In this document: piece after piece, positions 36,341-44,680 of the stretch
Layout of the letters: every line of letters starts with the position of its first letter
Position numbering within the stretch: position 1 is the first letter of the stretch
Source: Desulfitobacterium dehalogenans ATCC 51507
Lineage (GTDB): Bacteria > Bacillota > Desulfitobacteriia > Desulfitobacteriales > Desulfitobacteriaceae
Assembly: GCF_000243155.2 (NCBI RefSeq)
Contig: NC_018017.1
Coordinates: forward strand, 372,001-436,000
Reading direction: 5' to 3'
Length of the DNA stretch: 64,000 nt
Notes under the pieces: generated by a model
The model's input: only the letters and a program-made list of their open reading frames with translations
What the model was told of the DNA's origin: nothing
The model's database searches: none
Made by a program: the position numbers and the translations under genes

Positions 36341-37690
36341 TTGGCAAAGGTGAAGACGCGGTTTTTTTGTCAGTCCTGCGGACAGGAAAGCCCTCGTTGG
36401 CTCGGGAAATGTCCGGGCTGTGGGGAATGGAATACCTTAGTAGAAGAAGTTTTGGAGCGTTCCACCGCCAAACGTACCCCCTCAGGAGTTAAGGCAACGC
36501 CTTTGACAGAGATTCAGATCCGGGAGGAAGAACGAGTCAGCTCAGGCAGTCAGGAGCTGAACAGAGTCTTGGGAGGGGGGATCGTTCCCGGCTCCTTTGT
36601 TCTTTTGGGTGGTGAACCGGGAATCGGCAAATCCACTCTTCTTCTGCAAACTGCGGGATTATTAGCTAAGGTCATGGATGTCCTGTATATTACCGGGGAA
36701 GAATCGGAAAAGCAGATTAAGTTGAGAGCGGAGCGGTTGGGGATTAAGGAATCCCGTCTGCATATTTTGACAGAGACTCGACTGGAGATTGTACGGGATG
36801 TGGTCATGGTTATGCAGCCGGGCTTATTGATTGTAGATTCTATTCAAACCATGGTGCTGGAGGATTTGCAGGCAGCGGCAGGCAGCGTAAGCCAGGTTCG
36901 GGAGGGAGCGGCCTTCTTGATGCGGTTAGCCAAAGAGGAGGAGATTCCTGTTTTTCTCGTGGGTCATGTGACCAAGGAAGGAGCCATCGCCGGCCCCAGA
37001 GTTCTTGAGCATATTGTGGATACGGTGCTTTATTTCGAAGGGGATCGTCATCATGTCTATCGTTTGTTAAGGGCTGTGAAGAATCGTTTCGGCTCCACCA
37101 ATGAGATTGGAGTTTTTGAGATGCATGAAGACGGTCTGGTGGAGGTATCTAATCCCTCGAAAGTATTCCTGGGAGAGAATTCATCCACTGCGCCCGGGTC
37201 CTCGGTGGCGGTGGTTATGGAAGGCTCCCGACCTTTGTTAGTGGAGATTCAAGCTCTTGTTACTCCTACTACCTATGGACCGCCTCGCCGTACGGCTACG
37301 GGAATCGACTACAACCGGATTTTGATGCTGTTGGCTGTTTTGGATAAAAAGGTGGGCTTTCATCTTGGGGCCCAGGATGTGTTTATCAATATTGCCGGTG
37401 GTATCCGTATTGAGGAACCGGGAGTGGATCTGGCTTGCATTGCAGCCATCGCTTCCAGCCTGGGGGAGCGACCGTTAAAGCGCTATGCCTTGATTGGGGA
37501 AGTGGGGCTTACAGGAGAGGTGCGGGGGATTTCTCAGATCGAGAATCGAGTGAAGGAAGCTGTAAAATTAGGCTTTGAAGGCTGTATTGTTCCTCAGATT
37601 AATTTCTCAGCGGTGAAAGCGCCGGGGAATTTTACGGTGATTCCGGTGAAGACGGTTGAGGAGGCTGTCCGGGTCATGTTCGAGCAGTAA
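36341..37690 (+). CDS. radA: DNA repair protein RadA (Sms)
   Basis: RadA is a hexameric RecA-like helicase that assists branch migration in recombination. The 449-residue protein has a zinc finger CQSCG-x10-CPGCG at residues 9-26, Walker A GGEPGIGKST (near 91), the RadA-specific KNRFGSTNEIG motif (near 247) and a C-terminal Lon-like domain. The start is TTG at 36341; the N-terminus MAKVKTRFFCQSCG is the classical one. A separate TATAAT-type promoter (36301-36306) and the clpC terminator make it independent of CtsR to some degree. disA, its usual downstream partner, is absent here. Confidence 0.96.
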   Translation: MAKVKTRFFCQSCGQESPRWLGKCPGCGEWNTLVEEVLERSTAKRTPSGVKATPLTEIQIREEERVSSGSQELNRVLGGGIVPGSFVLLGGEPGIGKSTLLLQTAGLLAKVMDVLYITGEESEKQIKLRAERLGIKESRLHILTETRLEIVRDVVMVMQPGLLIVDSIQTMVLEDLQAAAGSVSQVREGAAFLMRLAKEEEIPVFLVGHVTKEGAIAGPRVLEHIVDTVLYFEGDRHHVYRLLRAVKNRFGSTNEIGVFEMHEDGLVEVSNPSKVFLGENSSTAPGSSVAVVMEGSRPLLVEIQALVTPTTYGPPRRTATGIDYNRILMLLAVLDKKVGFHLGAQDVFINIAGGIRIEEPGVDLACIAAIASSLGERPLKRYALIGEVGLTGEVRGISQIENRVKEAVKLGFEGCIVPQINFSAVKAPGNFTVIPVKTVEEAVRVMFEQ

Positions 37691-37716
37691 TGACCGATAC
37701 GGTGAGGGATAAAATA

Positions 37717-37739
37717 AGCCGTATCCTGAGGATACGGCT
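37717..37739 (+). terminator. hairpin after radA, probable terminator
   Basis: AGCCGTATCC and GGATACGGCT form a perfect 10-bp stem around a TGA loop. The T-run (ATTTTT) begins only after about 8 nt, so termination may be inefficient. Confidence 0.6.
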
Positions 37740-37872
37740 GTAACAGATTTTTCACTAAAAGTTAAGAGAATGTTTATGGTTTATTTAAGGTTCACATGGT
37801 ACCCTTAATAGAGAATCGCAAAGATTCTGACCGGGACCTTTGGAGAAAGGAAACGTCAGATTTGAGTGGTAT

Positions 37873-38265
37873 CTAGGTGAGGTTAAAGATGGTGAGGGTC
37901 GAGAGTCGTGTTTCCTCCTTCTTGATGACGTCGTCAAGAGAAATCCCCAGAGCGTTTGCTAAGGCGGCTATGTAAAAGAGCTGCTTGCCCAGTTCCGTTT
38001 CAATGATGTCTTTGCAGTTTTCGCAAAGTTCACCATCAAGTTGGCTGTCCAGCAAATTCTTTAAGTCGCTAAAACTCGCTTCTTCCGGGATGGGCTTCTT
38101 GTGGGCGTCTATACTTAAGCAGCCACAATTGGTCACAGTCTTCACTACGGCTCGATTGACTCGAGCGGAGGTTTCCTGCCCCTTGGTCAGGATATCCAAG
38201 ACACTTTGGTGGCGGATTAAGAGAGATTCAACGAGTGTTTGATAGCGATCCGTGAGATTTTCCAT
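37873..38265 (-). CDS. conserved clostridial protein with MazG-like features (DUF1573-type)
   Basis: The 130-residue protein begins with helices containing SLLIRHQSVLDILTK and SARVNRAVVKTVTNCGC. The C-terminal segment has ELCENCKDIIETELGKQLFYI, which resembles a MazG-like helix with a Cys pair. Similar proteins occur next to radA/carD in other clostridia, annotated as DUF1573 or MazG-like; their function is unknown. It is the only reverse-strand gene in the 31-64 kb block and has its own good promoter at 38298-38327. The cysteines (NCGC, CENC) could bind metal. Confidence 0.7.
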   Translation of the reverse strand: MENLTDRYQTLVESLLIRHQSVLDILTKGQETSARVNRAVVKTVTNCGCLSIDAHKKPIPEEASFSDLKNLLDSQLDGELCENCKDIIETELGKQLFYIAALANALGISLDDVIKKEETRLSTLTIFNLT

Positions 38266-38297
38266 GAATTATTTCCTCACTCCTTTCTGACACCTTA

Positions 38298-38327
38298 ATT
38301 ATAGCGACCGGTTGGTAGAGTTGTCAA
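38298..38327 (-). promoter_or_regulatory. sigma-A promoter of the reverse-strand gene
   Basis: On the reverse strand: TTGACA, 18-bp spacer, TATAAT, both hexamers perfect. Transcription starts about 25-30 bp before the ATG. Confidence 0.85.
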
Positions 38328-38379
38328 TTTTCTACAATCCTGGAATCCTGATAAGAGAAAAACCGAAACAAAGAAGAAA

Positions 38380-38408
38380 TTGACAGAATAGCTTGTCTGT
38401 GATATAAT
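38380..38408 (+). promoter_or_regulatory. sigma-A promoter of carD
   Basis: TTGACA (38380-38385), 17-bp spacer, TATAAT (38403-38408), a full-consensus promoter. It is back to back with the equally perfect promoter of the reverse-strand gene, 53 bp away. Confidence 0.9.
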
Positions 38409-38467
38409 TAAAAAATTTTTGACCCCCTATTTAAATATTGCTATAATGAGTATAAGGGGGGATCTGA

Positions 38468-38944
38468 ATGTTTGATATCGGAGATAGAGTAGTTTACCCT
38501 ATGCATGGAGCGGGTATCATCGAAGCTATCGAAGAGCGAGAGGTTCTTGGAGAGTCCCAACAGTACTATGTCATGAATATTCCGGTAGGGAATATGAAGG
38601 TTTATATACCTTTAAATAATGTGAATCAATTGGGTATACGGGAGGTTATCTCTTTAGAGGAGGTGCCTCAGGTTTTAAAAATTCTAGAAAATGAAAGTAC
38701 TCTTCCTGCTTTGGCCTGGAATAGAAGGTATCGGGCCAATATGGACCGAATAAAAAGCGGGGATATATATTCTGTTGCGGAGGTGGTGCGCAGCCTTTTT
38801 CAAAGAGATAGGGAAAAGGGGCTATCGACAGGTGAAAAGAAAATGTATGATAGTGCTTATCAGATTCTCGTCAGTGAATTGATTCTGGCCGAGGGTGTGA
38901 AAGCTGATGAGATGACAGAGCGAATTAGGGGGCTTCTTGCCTAA
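38468..38944 (+). CDS. carD: CarD/CdnL-family RNA polymerase-binding regulator
   Basis: This 158-residue protein has the N-terminal Tudor-like RNA polymerase interaction domain (FDIGDRVVYPMHGAGIIEAI) that binds the beta subunit, followed by a helical C-terminal domain that contacts the promoter upstream edge (WNRRYRANMDRIKSGDIYSV, a strongly conserved block). CarD/CdnL stabilises open complexes, especially at rRNA promoters. It has a full-consensus promoter of its own. In many Firmicutes a carD-like gene sits in this same neighbourhood, between radA/disA and yacL. Confidence 0.93.
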   Translation: MFDIGDRVVYPMHGAGIIEAIEEREVLGESQQYYVMNIPVGNMKVYIPLNNVNQLGIREVISLEEVPQVLKILENESTLPALAWNRRYRANMDRIKSGDIYSVAEVVRSLFQRDREKGLSTGEKKMYDSAYQILVSELILAEGVKADEMTERIRGLLA

Positions 38945-38953
38945 ATTTTAGAA

Positions 38954-38983
38954 TTGAAAATATATGGTAATTCCTAGTATAAT
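38954..38983 (+). promoter_or_regulatory. sigma-A promoter upstream of yacL
   Basis: TTGAAA (38954-38959), 18-bp spacer, TATAAT (38978-38983), about 40 bp before the yacL start codon. It probably drives yacL-ispD. Confidence 0.75.
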
Positions 38984-39022
38984 GAAAAAAGGTTTCAGCC
39001 AAAATACTATAAAGGAGGTGAA

Positions 39023-40195
39023 ATGATGATTCGCAACATAGTGCGCGTTATCATCACGGTTTTATCAGGTGCCATAGGTTTTTACCTTAATGTTATTCTT
39101 TTGAGGCTTGATGTGCTCCAGTCTCTGGGATGGCAGATTTCCCCCATTTGGACTTACGTAACGATGGTAGCTGTTTTTGCTATTCTTGGTTTTCTGATTG
39201 CTCCGGCGAGCATGCGAGGTTTTTTGAAAATGATTTCCTGGTTCGATGCTCGCATGACTAAAGTGCCTATAAACGATTTGATTGGTGGAGCAATTGGCGT
39301 CATTATCGGACTTATAATTGCTAGTTTATTAAGTAGTGCCTTAAGAGGCATTCCCGTTATCGGGTCTGTGATATCCATTATTTTAAGCGTTTCCTTTGGT
39401 TACTTAGGTTTGATCATTGGAGTAAAACGTAAAGAAGAGGTCTTGGGCTTTTTTACCTTTCTTCCGAGATTTAAGGGGGATAAAGGAGAGAAAGGTAAGG
39501 GTAAGGATGGTAACCATAGACAAAACATAGGAGCCTCTCAACCCAACTATAAAATTTTGGATACCAGTGTGATTATCGATGGGCGCATTGCGGATATCGT
39601 TCAGACCGGTTTTCTCGAAGGCACCCTTCTTATTCCGGGCTTCGTTCTGGAAGAGCTTCAGCATATCGCTGACTCCTCCGATCTTCTCAAGCGCAATCGC
39701 GGTCGTCGGGGGTTGGATATCTTAAACCAGATCTCCAAAGAAGAGTTGGCTAATAATGTGGAGATCATGGAAATAGACTTCGAGGATATCTCTGAGGTGG
39801 ACAGCAAATTGGTCCGCTTAGGGCAAAATCTTGGTGCTCCTATCCTCACTAACGACTATAACCTTAATAAGGTGGCAGAGCTGCAAGGGGTTAAGGTCCT
39901 CAATATCAATGAGCTGGCCAACGCGGTGAAGCCTATTGTCCTTCCCGGAGAAGAGATGGAAGTTCAGGTGATGAAAGAGGGTAAAGAACCAGGACAAGGC
40001 GTGGCTTATCTGGATGACGGTACCATGATCGTTGTGGATACAGGTCGGCGTTATATGGGACAAACCATTACCGTTTTGGTAACCAGCGTCCTGCAGACAG
40101 CCGCGGGACGAATGATTTTTGCCAAACCCAAAGCTCTTGTTGAAAAAAAGTCGATTGGCCTGTCAGCGACGAATGAGGTGAATGCCCTTGGTTAA
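39023..40195 (+). CDS. yacL: membrane PIN/TRAM-domain protein YacL
   Basis: The 390-residue protein has four N-terminal membrane helices (within residues 1-135), a PIN nuclease-like domain (about 180-300) with acidic residues in KILDTSVIIDGRIADI, FVLEEL and ILTNDYNL, and a C-terminal TRAM RNA-binding domain (about 320-385). This layout is that of Bacillus YacL, a probable membrane-bound RNase of unknown target. The operon ends on the overlap with ispD. Confidence 0.93.
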   Translation: MMIRNIVRVIITVLSGAIGFYLNVILLRLDVLQSLGWQISPIWTYVTMVAVFAILGFLIAPASMRGFLKMISWFDARMTKVPINDLIGGAIGVIIGLIIASLLSSALRGIPVIGSVISIILSVSFGYLGLIIGVKRKEEVLGFFTFLPRFKGDKGEKGKGKDGNHRQNIGASQPNYKILDTSVIIDGRIADIVQTGFLEGTLLIPGFVLEELQHIADSSDLLKRNRGRRGLDILNQISKEELANNVEIMEIDFEDISEVDSKLVRLGQNLGAPILTNDYNLNKVAELQGVKVLNINELANAVKPIVLPGEEMEVQVMKEGKEPGQGVAYLDDGTMIVVDTGRRYMGQTITVLVTSVLQTAAGRMIFAKPKALVEKKSIGLSATNEVNALG

Positions 40196-40880
40196 GCTGG
40201 GTGTAATTATCCCTGCTGCAGGTCAAGGAAAACGTATGGGGGCCTCCATTAATAAGCAATTCCTCTCTTTACAGGGACGCCCGATTCTCACCCATACCCT
40301 TTCACTCTTTGAACGGTCCGAGGCTGTCGCTGAGATTGTAATTGTTAGTTCAAAAAAGGATCGGGAACGAATCGGTGAACTGGTTTGTACAGAAGGTTTT
40401 CAGAAGGTCTCTGCCATCGTATTAGGTGGAGAAGAACGTCAAGAATCAGTATTTGCGGGGGTTAAAGCTCTTAGCCCCTTAATCAAAAGGGTGGCGGTCC
40501 ATGATGGGGCCCGCCCCCTTTTGACATGTCTGGAATTGAACCGGTTTTTTACAGAGGCGGCAAAATTTAGGGCGGCAATTATGGCTATTCCGGTAAAGGA
40601 TACAATTAAGAGAGTGGATGCCCGGGGTGAGGTCATAGAGACACCCCCTCGGGAAACTCTAAGGGCTATCCAGACTCCTCAAGTTTTTGAGCGCTCCCTT
40701 CTGGAAGAAGCCCACCGCAAAGCAAGAGAAGTGGGTTATCTTACCACTGACGACGCCGCTCTTATCGAGTGGCTGGGTCATCCGGTCCAAACCCTTATGG
40801 GATCCCTGGAAAACATCAAAATCACCACTCCCGAAGATTTGGATCTAGCCGAAATGATCCTTGCCAAACGCAAGGCGTAA
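40188..40880 (+). CDS. ispD: 2-C-methyl-D-erythritol 4-phosphate cytidylyltransferase
   Basis: IspD couples MEP with CTP in the non-mevalonate isoprenoid pathway. Motifs: IIPAAGQGKRMGASINKQF at the N-terminus (CTP binding), VHDGARPL (near residue 105) and TDDAALIEWLG. I favour the TTG at 40188, 7 nt from GAGGTG; the ATG at 40182 is only one base from it. Either start overlaps the yacL stop, so the two are translationally coupled. The product is about 230 residues, the normal length. Confidence 0.95.
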   Translation: MVKLGVIIPAAGQGKRMGASINKQFLSLQGRPILTHTLSLFERSEAVAEIVIVSSKKDRERIGELVCTEGFQKVSAIVLGGEERQESVFAGVKALSPLIKRVAVHDGARPLLTCLELNRFFTEAAKFRAAIMAIPVKDTIKRVDARGEVIETPPRETLRAIQTPQVFERSLLEEAHRKAREVGYLTTDDAALIEWLGHPVQTLMGSLENIKITTPEDLDLAEMILAKRKA

Positions 40881-40953
40881 CTCATTAGACCGTGCTAAAA
40901 GAATGTGTGTAATGGTATAATAATCGTTAGAAAAATTCAAAGGGAGATAACCA

Positions 40954-41430
40954 ATGCTAAGAGTAGGAATTGGCTATGACGTTCATGCCCTGGTGGAAGG
41001 ACGTCCACTGATACTGGCTGGGATAGATATCCCTCATGAAAAAGGACTGCTAGGTCATTCCGATGCTGATGTCTTAACCCATACTCTCATGGATGCCCTC
41101 TTAGGAGCCTTGGCGCTAGGGGATCTGGGGAAGCATTTCCCGGATACCGATGAGCGGTATCGAGGGGTTTCGAGTATGAAGCTTCTTGAGTATGTTATGG
41201 AGCTACTGGAGGAACAAGGCTATATAATCGGTAATGTTGACTGTATTATCGCTGCCCAGCGACCAAAGCTTGCGCCACATATTTCTCAAATGCGGGAGAA
41301 TCTCGCCCGTGCTCTCAAGACCGACATAGGAAACGTCTCAATAAAGGCAACCACCACAGAGCGCTTGGGCTTCGAAGGCCGTGAAGAAGGCATCAGTTCT
41401 CAGGCTATTGTGTGCTTGGTTAAGGTTTGA
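40954..41430 (+). CDS. ispF: 2-C-methyl-D-erythritol 2,4-cyclodiphosphate synthase
   Basis: IspF catalyses the cyclisation step two reactions after IspD. The 158-residue length is typical. Zinc ligands are Asp and His in GYDVHAL (residues 7-13) and His in [11 protein letters not shown] (near 42). The hydrophobic cavity region [10 protein letters not shown] and the C-terminal [17 protein letters not shown] complete the signature. A TATAAT element lies about 38 bp upstream, so it may have its own promoter in addition to ispD read-through. Confidence 0.96.
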   Translation: MLRVGIGYDVHALVEGRPLILAGIDIPHEKGLLGHSDADVLTHTLMDALLGALALGDLGKHFPDTDERYRGVSSMKLLEYVMELLEEQGYIIGNVDCIIAAQRPKLAPHISQMRENLARALKTDIGNVSIKATTTERLGFEGREEGISSQAIVCLVKV

Positions 41431-41459
41431 GCTAAACTATTTATTCAAGGAGGATACCT

Positions 41460-42926
41460 ATGCTTAAAGTTCGTTTTGCCCCCAGTCCAACGGGCCCCTT
41501 ACATATCGGCGGTGCGCGTTCCGCCCTCTTTAATTACTTACTCGCCCGCAAAGAAAACGGAGTCTTTATCGTCCGCAGTGAGGACACAGATCTAGAGCGC
41601 TCCAGCCGGGAATCAGAACACAATATCCTGGAGGCTCTGCGCTGGCTAAACATTCCATGGGATGAAGGAATCGAGGTCGGCGGCGACAACGGACCTTACC
41701 GCCAGACCGAGCGCCTGGCTCTTTATCAGGAATATACCGACAAGCTCTTGGCCAGCGGAAACGCCTATTATTGCTATTGCTCAGAAGAAGAGCTGGAGCA
41801 AGAGCGACAGGACTTGATTGCTAAAGGGGATACTCCGCGTTACCTGGGCAAATGCCGTCACCTTTCAGAAGAAGAACACAAAAAATACAAAGAGGAAGGC
41901 CGTAAGCCTGTGGTTCGTTTCCAGGTACCTGAGGGCCGGCAGATTGTGATCAATGACCGAGTGCGGGGCGAAGTTATCTTTGACAGTGATGGAATCGGGG
42001 ATTATGTTATTGTTAAATCCGATGGCATCCCTACCTATAATTTTGCCGTGGTCATCGACGATACTACAATGAATGTGACCCATGTCATTCGTGGGGAAGA
42101 GCATCTCTCCAACACCCCCCGCCAGGTGCTGATATACCAAGCCTTGGGTCTTCCTACTCCGGAATTCGCTCATATCTCCTTGATTCTTAATACTGAAGGA
42201 AGAAAAATGAGCAAACGGGATGGAGATACAGCGGTTATTGATTATCAAGCCAAAGGGTATCTGCCGGAGGCGGTGGTGAACTTCATTGCTCTAATGGGCT
42301 GGTCACCGGCAGGGGAAGAAGAATTCTTTACTCTGGAAGAAATGATCCCGGCCTTCTCCTTGGATCGGGTCTCTAAGAGTCCGGCAGTTTTTGACTTGAA
42401 TAAATTAAACTATATGAATGCTCATTATATAAAGAAAGCAGATCCCGACCGTCTCACAGATTTGGCTGTGCCTTATCTTCAAGAGATGGGGGTCATTTCT
42501 CAAGGAACCCTTTCCGAAGGAGATCGGGCCTGGGTGACTCACTATGTCCAAGCCATCATCAACCATCTTTCCTATATAGCTCAGGTTAAGGATTTTGTCC
42601 ATTATGTGCGGGGAGGAGAGGTTCCTGCTCCGGAAGGGGAAGCATTGGAGATCCTGCAAGGGGAACAAGTTCCGGCTGTGCTAGACCTCTTTGTGGAAAA
42701 ATTGAAGGGCTTGGATACAATTAGTGTGGATACGGTGAAGCCTTTGTTTAAGCAGATCACCAAAGAAATGAAGCTGGGCGGTAAGCAAGTCTTTATGCCC
42801 ATCCGGGTTGCGCTGACCGGACAAATGCATGGACCGGAACTCTATGACATTGTTCCTCTTTTAGGACTGGATAATGTCCTGAGCCGCTTGGAAAGAACGC
42901 AGGCGTTGCTGGTTCGGCAGGCATAG
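41460..42926 (+). CDS. gltX: glutamyl-tRNA synthetase
   Basis: This class I synthetase charges tRNA-Glu, and possibly tRNA-Gln where a GatCAB amidotransferase operates. It has 488 residues. HIGH is represented by PTGPLHIGGARS (residues 9-20) and KMSKS by GRKMSKRDGD near residue 245. The C-terminal helical anticodon-binding domain follows. It starts at ATG after CAAGGAGG. It is part of the conserved ispD-ispF-gltX-cysE-cysS order. A long non-coding gap follows. Confidence 0.96.
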   Translation: MLKVRFAPSPTGPLHIGGARSALFNYLLARKENGVFIVRSEDTDLERSSRESEHNILEALRWLNIPWDEGIEVGGDNGPYRQTERLALYQEYTDKLLASGNAYYCYCSEEELEQERQDLIAKGDTPRYLGKCRHLSEEEHKKYKEEGRKPVVRFQVPEGRQIVINDRVRGEVIFDSDGIGDYVIVKSDGIPTYNFAVVIDDTTMNVTHVIRGEEHLSNTPRQVLIYQALGLPTPEFAHISLILNTEGRKMSKRDGDTAVIDYQAKGYLPEAVVNFIALMGWSPAGEEEFFTLEEMIPAFSLDRVSKSPAVFDLNKLNYMNAHYIKKADPDRLTDLAVPYLQEMGVISQGTLSEGDRAWVTHYVQAIINHLSYIAQVKDFVHYVRGGEVPAPEGEALEILQGEQVPAVLDLFVEKLKGLDTISVDTVKPLFKQITKEMKLGGKQVFMPIRVALTGQMHGPELYDIVPLLGLDNVLSRLERTQALLVRQA

Positions 42927-42997
42927 GGGGTTGCGCTGACTGCGTTGACAAAGGTCTGCAAGCATTGAAAGAGGAGTCTCCAGGATTTTGCTTTCGG

Positions 42998-43539
42998 CGT
43001 TCACTCCATAAGCTGCGCGGAGCAATCTAATCGCTCAAGACCTCCGCTGCGTCGGGTACCCGGCTAAATCGGCTCCTGCCTCATAGCCGGTTGGAAACGT
43101 CCTGTTTCCAACCCGACTCCGCTGCTGTCTTTTCGCGAAGATTGCTTTCCTGCTCGCTTAAATCCGTTCTCTGCCGGAAATCAAAATCCTTGGGGTGCTT
43201 TTCGGGCTTTAGTAGCGCGTTGAGGAAAGCGTCGAGCAGGTCCGACTGCTCTGAGACGCTTTTTCCGTCTTTACCGGCGCCGCTTGAGCGGCAGGGCCGG
43301 ATGCTCCGGAGAAGGCCCCGGAAGAACATGAAAGAAGGGCTTAGGGGGGACCCGCCAGAGTAGCTTAACGTACGGGAGTGAACGATTTAGCGGAGGGGCG
43401 GCCATGTTAACGAGGCTTTCTTAACGTAGGCGAGCCGCCGGTTCACACCAGGTACTACCCTAAGGTTTGGCGAGACTGTTAAGAAAGCGAGTTAACCAGC
43501 CCTGGAGCTATTGAGTGAACGGATGTACGTTAAGCTACT
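42998..43539. repeat. 0.55-kb element of nested inverted repeats, no transposase
   Basis: The GC-rich gap between gltX and the cysE leader contains many complementary segments: AGTAGCTTAACGTAC (43359-43373) with its exact complement (43525-43539); GTTAAC-N4-CTTTCTTAAC (43406-43425) with GTTAAGAAAG-N3-GTTAAC (43478-43496); CGTTCACTC (42998-43006) with two copies of GAGTGAACG (43376-43384, 43513-43521); GCTAAATCG (43063-43071) with CGATTTAGC (43383-43391); and hairpins GTTGGAAAC/GTTTCCAAC (43090-43112) and GAGCAG/CTGCTC (43234-43251). Open frames here are short (82-90 codons) and unconvincing. It looks like a large structured RNA or a miniature repeat. No known RNA family is recognised. Confidence 0.65.
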
Positions 43540-43621
43540 TGACCCGACCCACCTACCTCCGTCTCTACCCCCGCACAGCAGCAACACCATTGACATTCAC
43601 CCCAGACAAACTTCTCCTTTA

Positions 43622-43650
43622 TTGACAGGTTCCTAAGGATTCTCTATACT
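43622..43650 (+). promoter_or_regulatory. sigma-A promoter of the cysE-cysS operon
   Basis: TTGACA (43622-43627), 17-bp spacer, TATACT (43645-43650). It precedes the T-box leader, giving a start near 43657. Confidence 0.88.
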
Positions 43651-43656
43651 AACACC

Positions 43657-43960
43657 ATGAGCTCAAGCTGCATAGAATACAACATATCCTTTTTCTTTTT
43701 GGATAAGATGTTGCCATTAATGCAATCTGAATATGAAATGCACGTCATGAAGGGAAAGAGTAGAAAGATACCTGTGTCAAAGAGAGGGTGGAAAAGGTGG
43801 AAGCCATCCCGGAGGATCTTTTGAAGTGCGTCCTGGAGCGTTAGAAGGATGGACACATTCTTCCGTAAAGCTGCGTTAAGGCTATAAGTGGAGCAGGAAA
43901 CTGTTCAATCAGAGTGGAACCGCGGAAATCCTTCGTCTCTGGACGAGGGGTTTCCTTTTT
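43657..43960 (+). ncRNA. T-box leader, cysteine-specific
   Basis: This 5' leader senses uncharged tRNA. The T-box itself, AGAGTGGAACCGCGG, is at 43911-43925. A candidate Cys specifier TGC followed by A lies at 43739-43742. A terminator stem (GGAAATCC 43924-43931 with GGGGTTTCC 43947-43955, then TTTTT) overlaps the T-box, as needed for antitermination. The specifier is read by eye; the genes it controls (cysE, cysS) agree with cysteine. Low tRNA-Cys charging should raise both cysteine synthesis and tRNA charging. Confidence 0.92.
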
Positions 43961-44003
43961 ATTGGGTTTGTTTCTTTTGGATTTAATATATAGAAGGTGA
44001 TAT

Positions 44004-44675
44004 GTGGTGCTTGGCCAAATTAAGCAAGACATTAATGTGATTTTTGAAAGAGATCCGGCGGCCAAAACGATAGTTGAGGTTATCCTTTGTTATCCGGGTC
44101 TTCATGCGTTGATCGCACATCGTCTGGCACACTGCTTGTATAAAAGGAATATGGTTTTAATCCCTCGATTAATCTCCCAGACCTCTCGTTTTTTCACGGG
44201 AATAGAGATTCATCCCGGTGCAAAAATCGGCCAGGGGCTCTTTATTGATCACGGTATGGGAGTGGTCATTGGGGAGACTGCCGAAGTAGGGGATAATGTG
44301 ACCATCTACCAAGGGGTGACTTTAGGTGGAACAGGTAAGGAAAAAGGGAAGAGACACCCTACCGTTGGGAATAATGTATTTATCGGTTCAGGAGCTAAGA
44401 TATTAGGTTCCATCAAAATTGGAGATAATGTTAAAATCGGGGCAGGATCTGTAGTGACTAAACCTGTTCCCAGCAATACTACTGTGGTAGGAGTTCCTGG
44501 AAAAGTGGTCTCCCGCCATGGAGTGCCTATTAAGGAATTGCATGTGGTTACGAAATCTGTGTGCAATAAGGAGATTCGTGCGGAAGAAATGCCGGATCCC
44601 GTTCAGGAAATGCTGCAAATACTAATGGAACGAATTAATTATTTGGAGAAAAAATTAGGGGAAAAGGAGAGCTGA
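44004..44675 (+). CDS. cysE: serine O-acetyltransferase
   Basis: CysE makes O-acetylserine, the precursor that receives sulfide to become cysteine. The 223-residue protein has an N-terminal helical part and a left-handed beta-helix of hexapeptide repeats (about residues 65-165), including [20 protein letters not shown], with the catalytic Asp-His in IDHG, and [19 protein letters not shown]. It starts at GTG after AAGGTGA. It follows the Cys T-box and precedes cysS by 5 bp. Confidence 0.95.
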   Translation: MVLGQIKQDINVIFERDPAAKTIVEVILCYPGLHALIAHRLAHCLYKRNMVLIPRLISQTSRFFTGIEIHPGAKIGQGLFIDHGMGVVIGETAEVGDNVTIYQGVTLGGTGKEKGKRHPTVGNNVFIGSGAKILGSIKIGDNVKIGAGSVVTKPVPSNTTVVGVPGKVVSRHGVPIKELHVVTKSVCNKEIRAEEMPDPVQEMLQILMERINYLEKKLGEKES

Positions 44676-44680
44676 ATTCA

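Noticed and set aside
43359-43539. Insertion sequence bounded by the 15-bp inverted repeats
   Set aside because: Only about 150 bp lie between the arms, there is no transposase, and no target-site duplication is evident.
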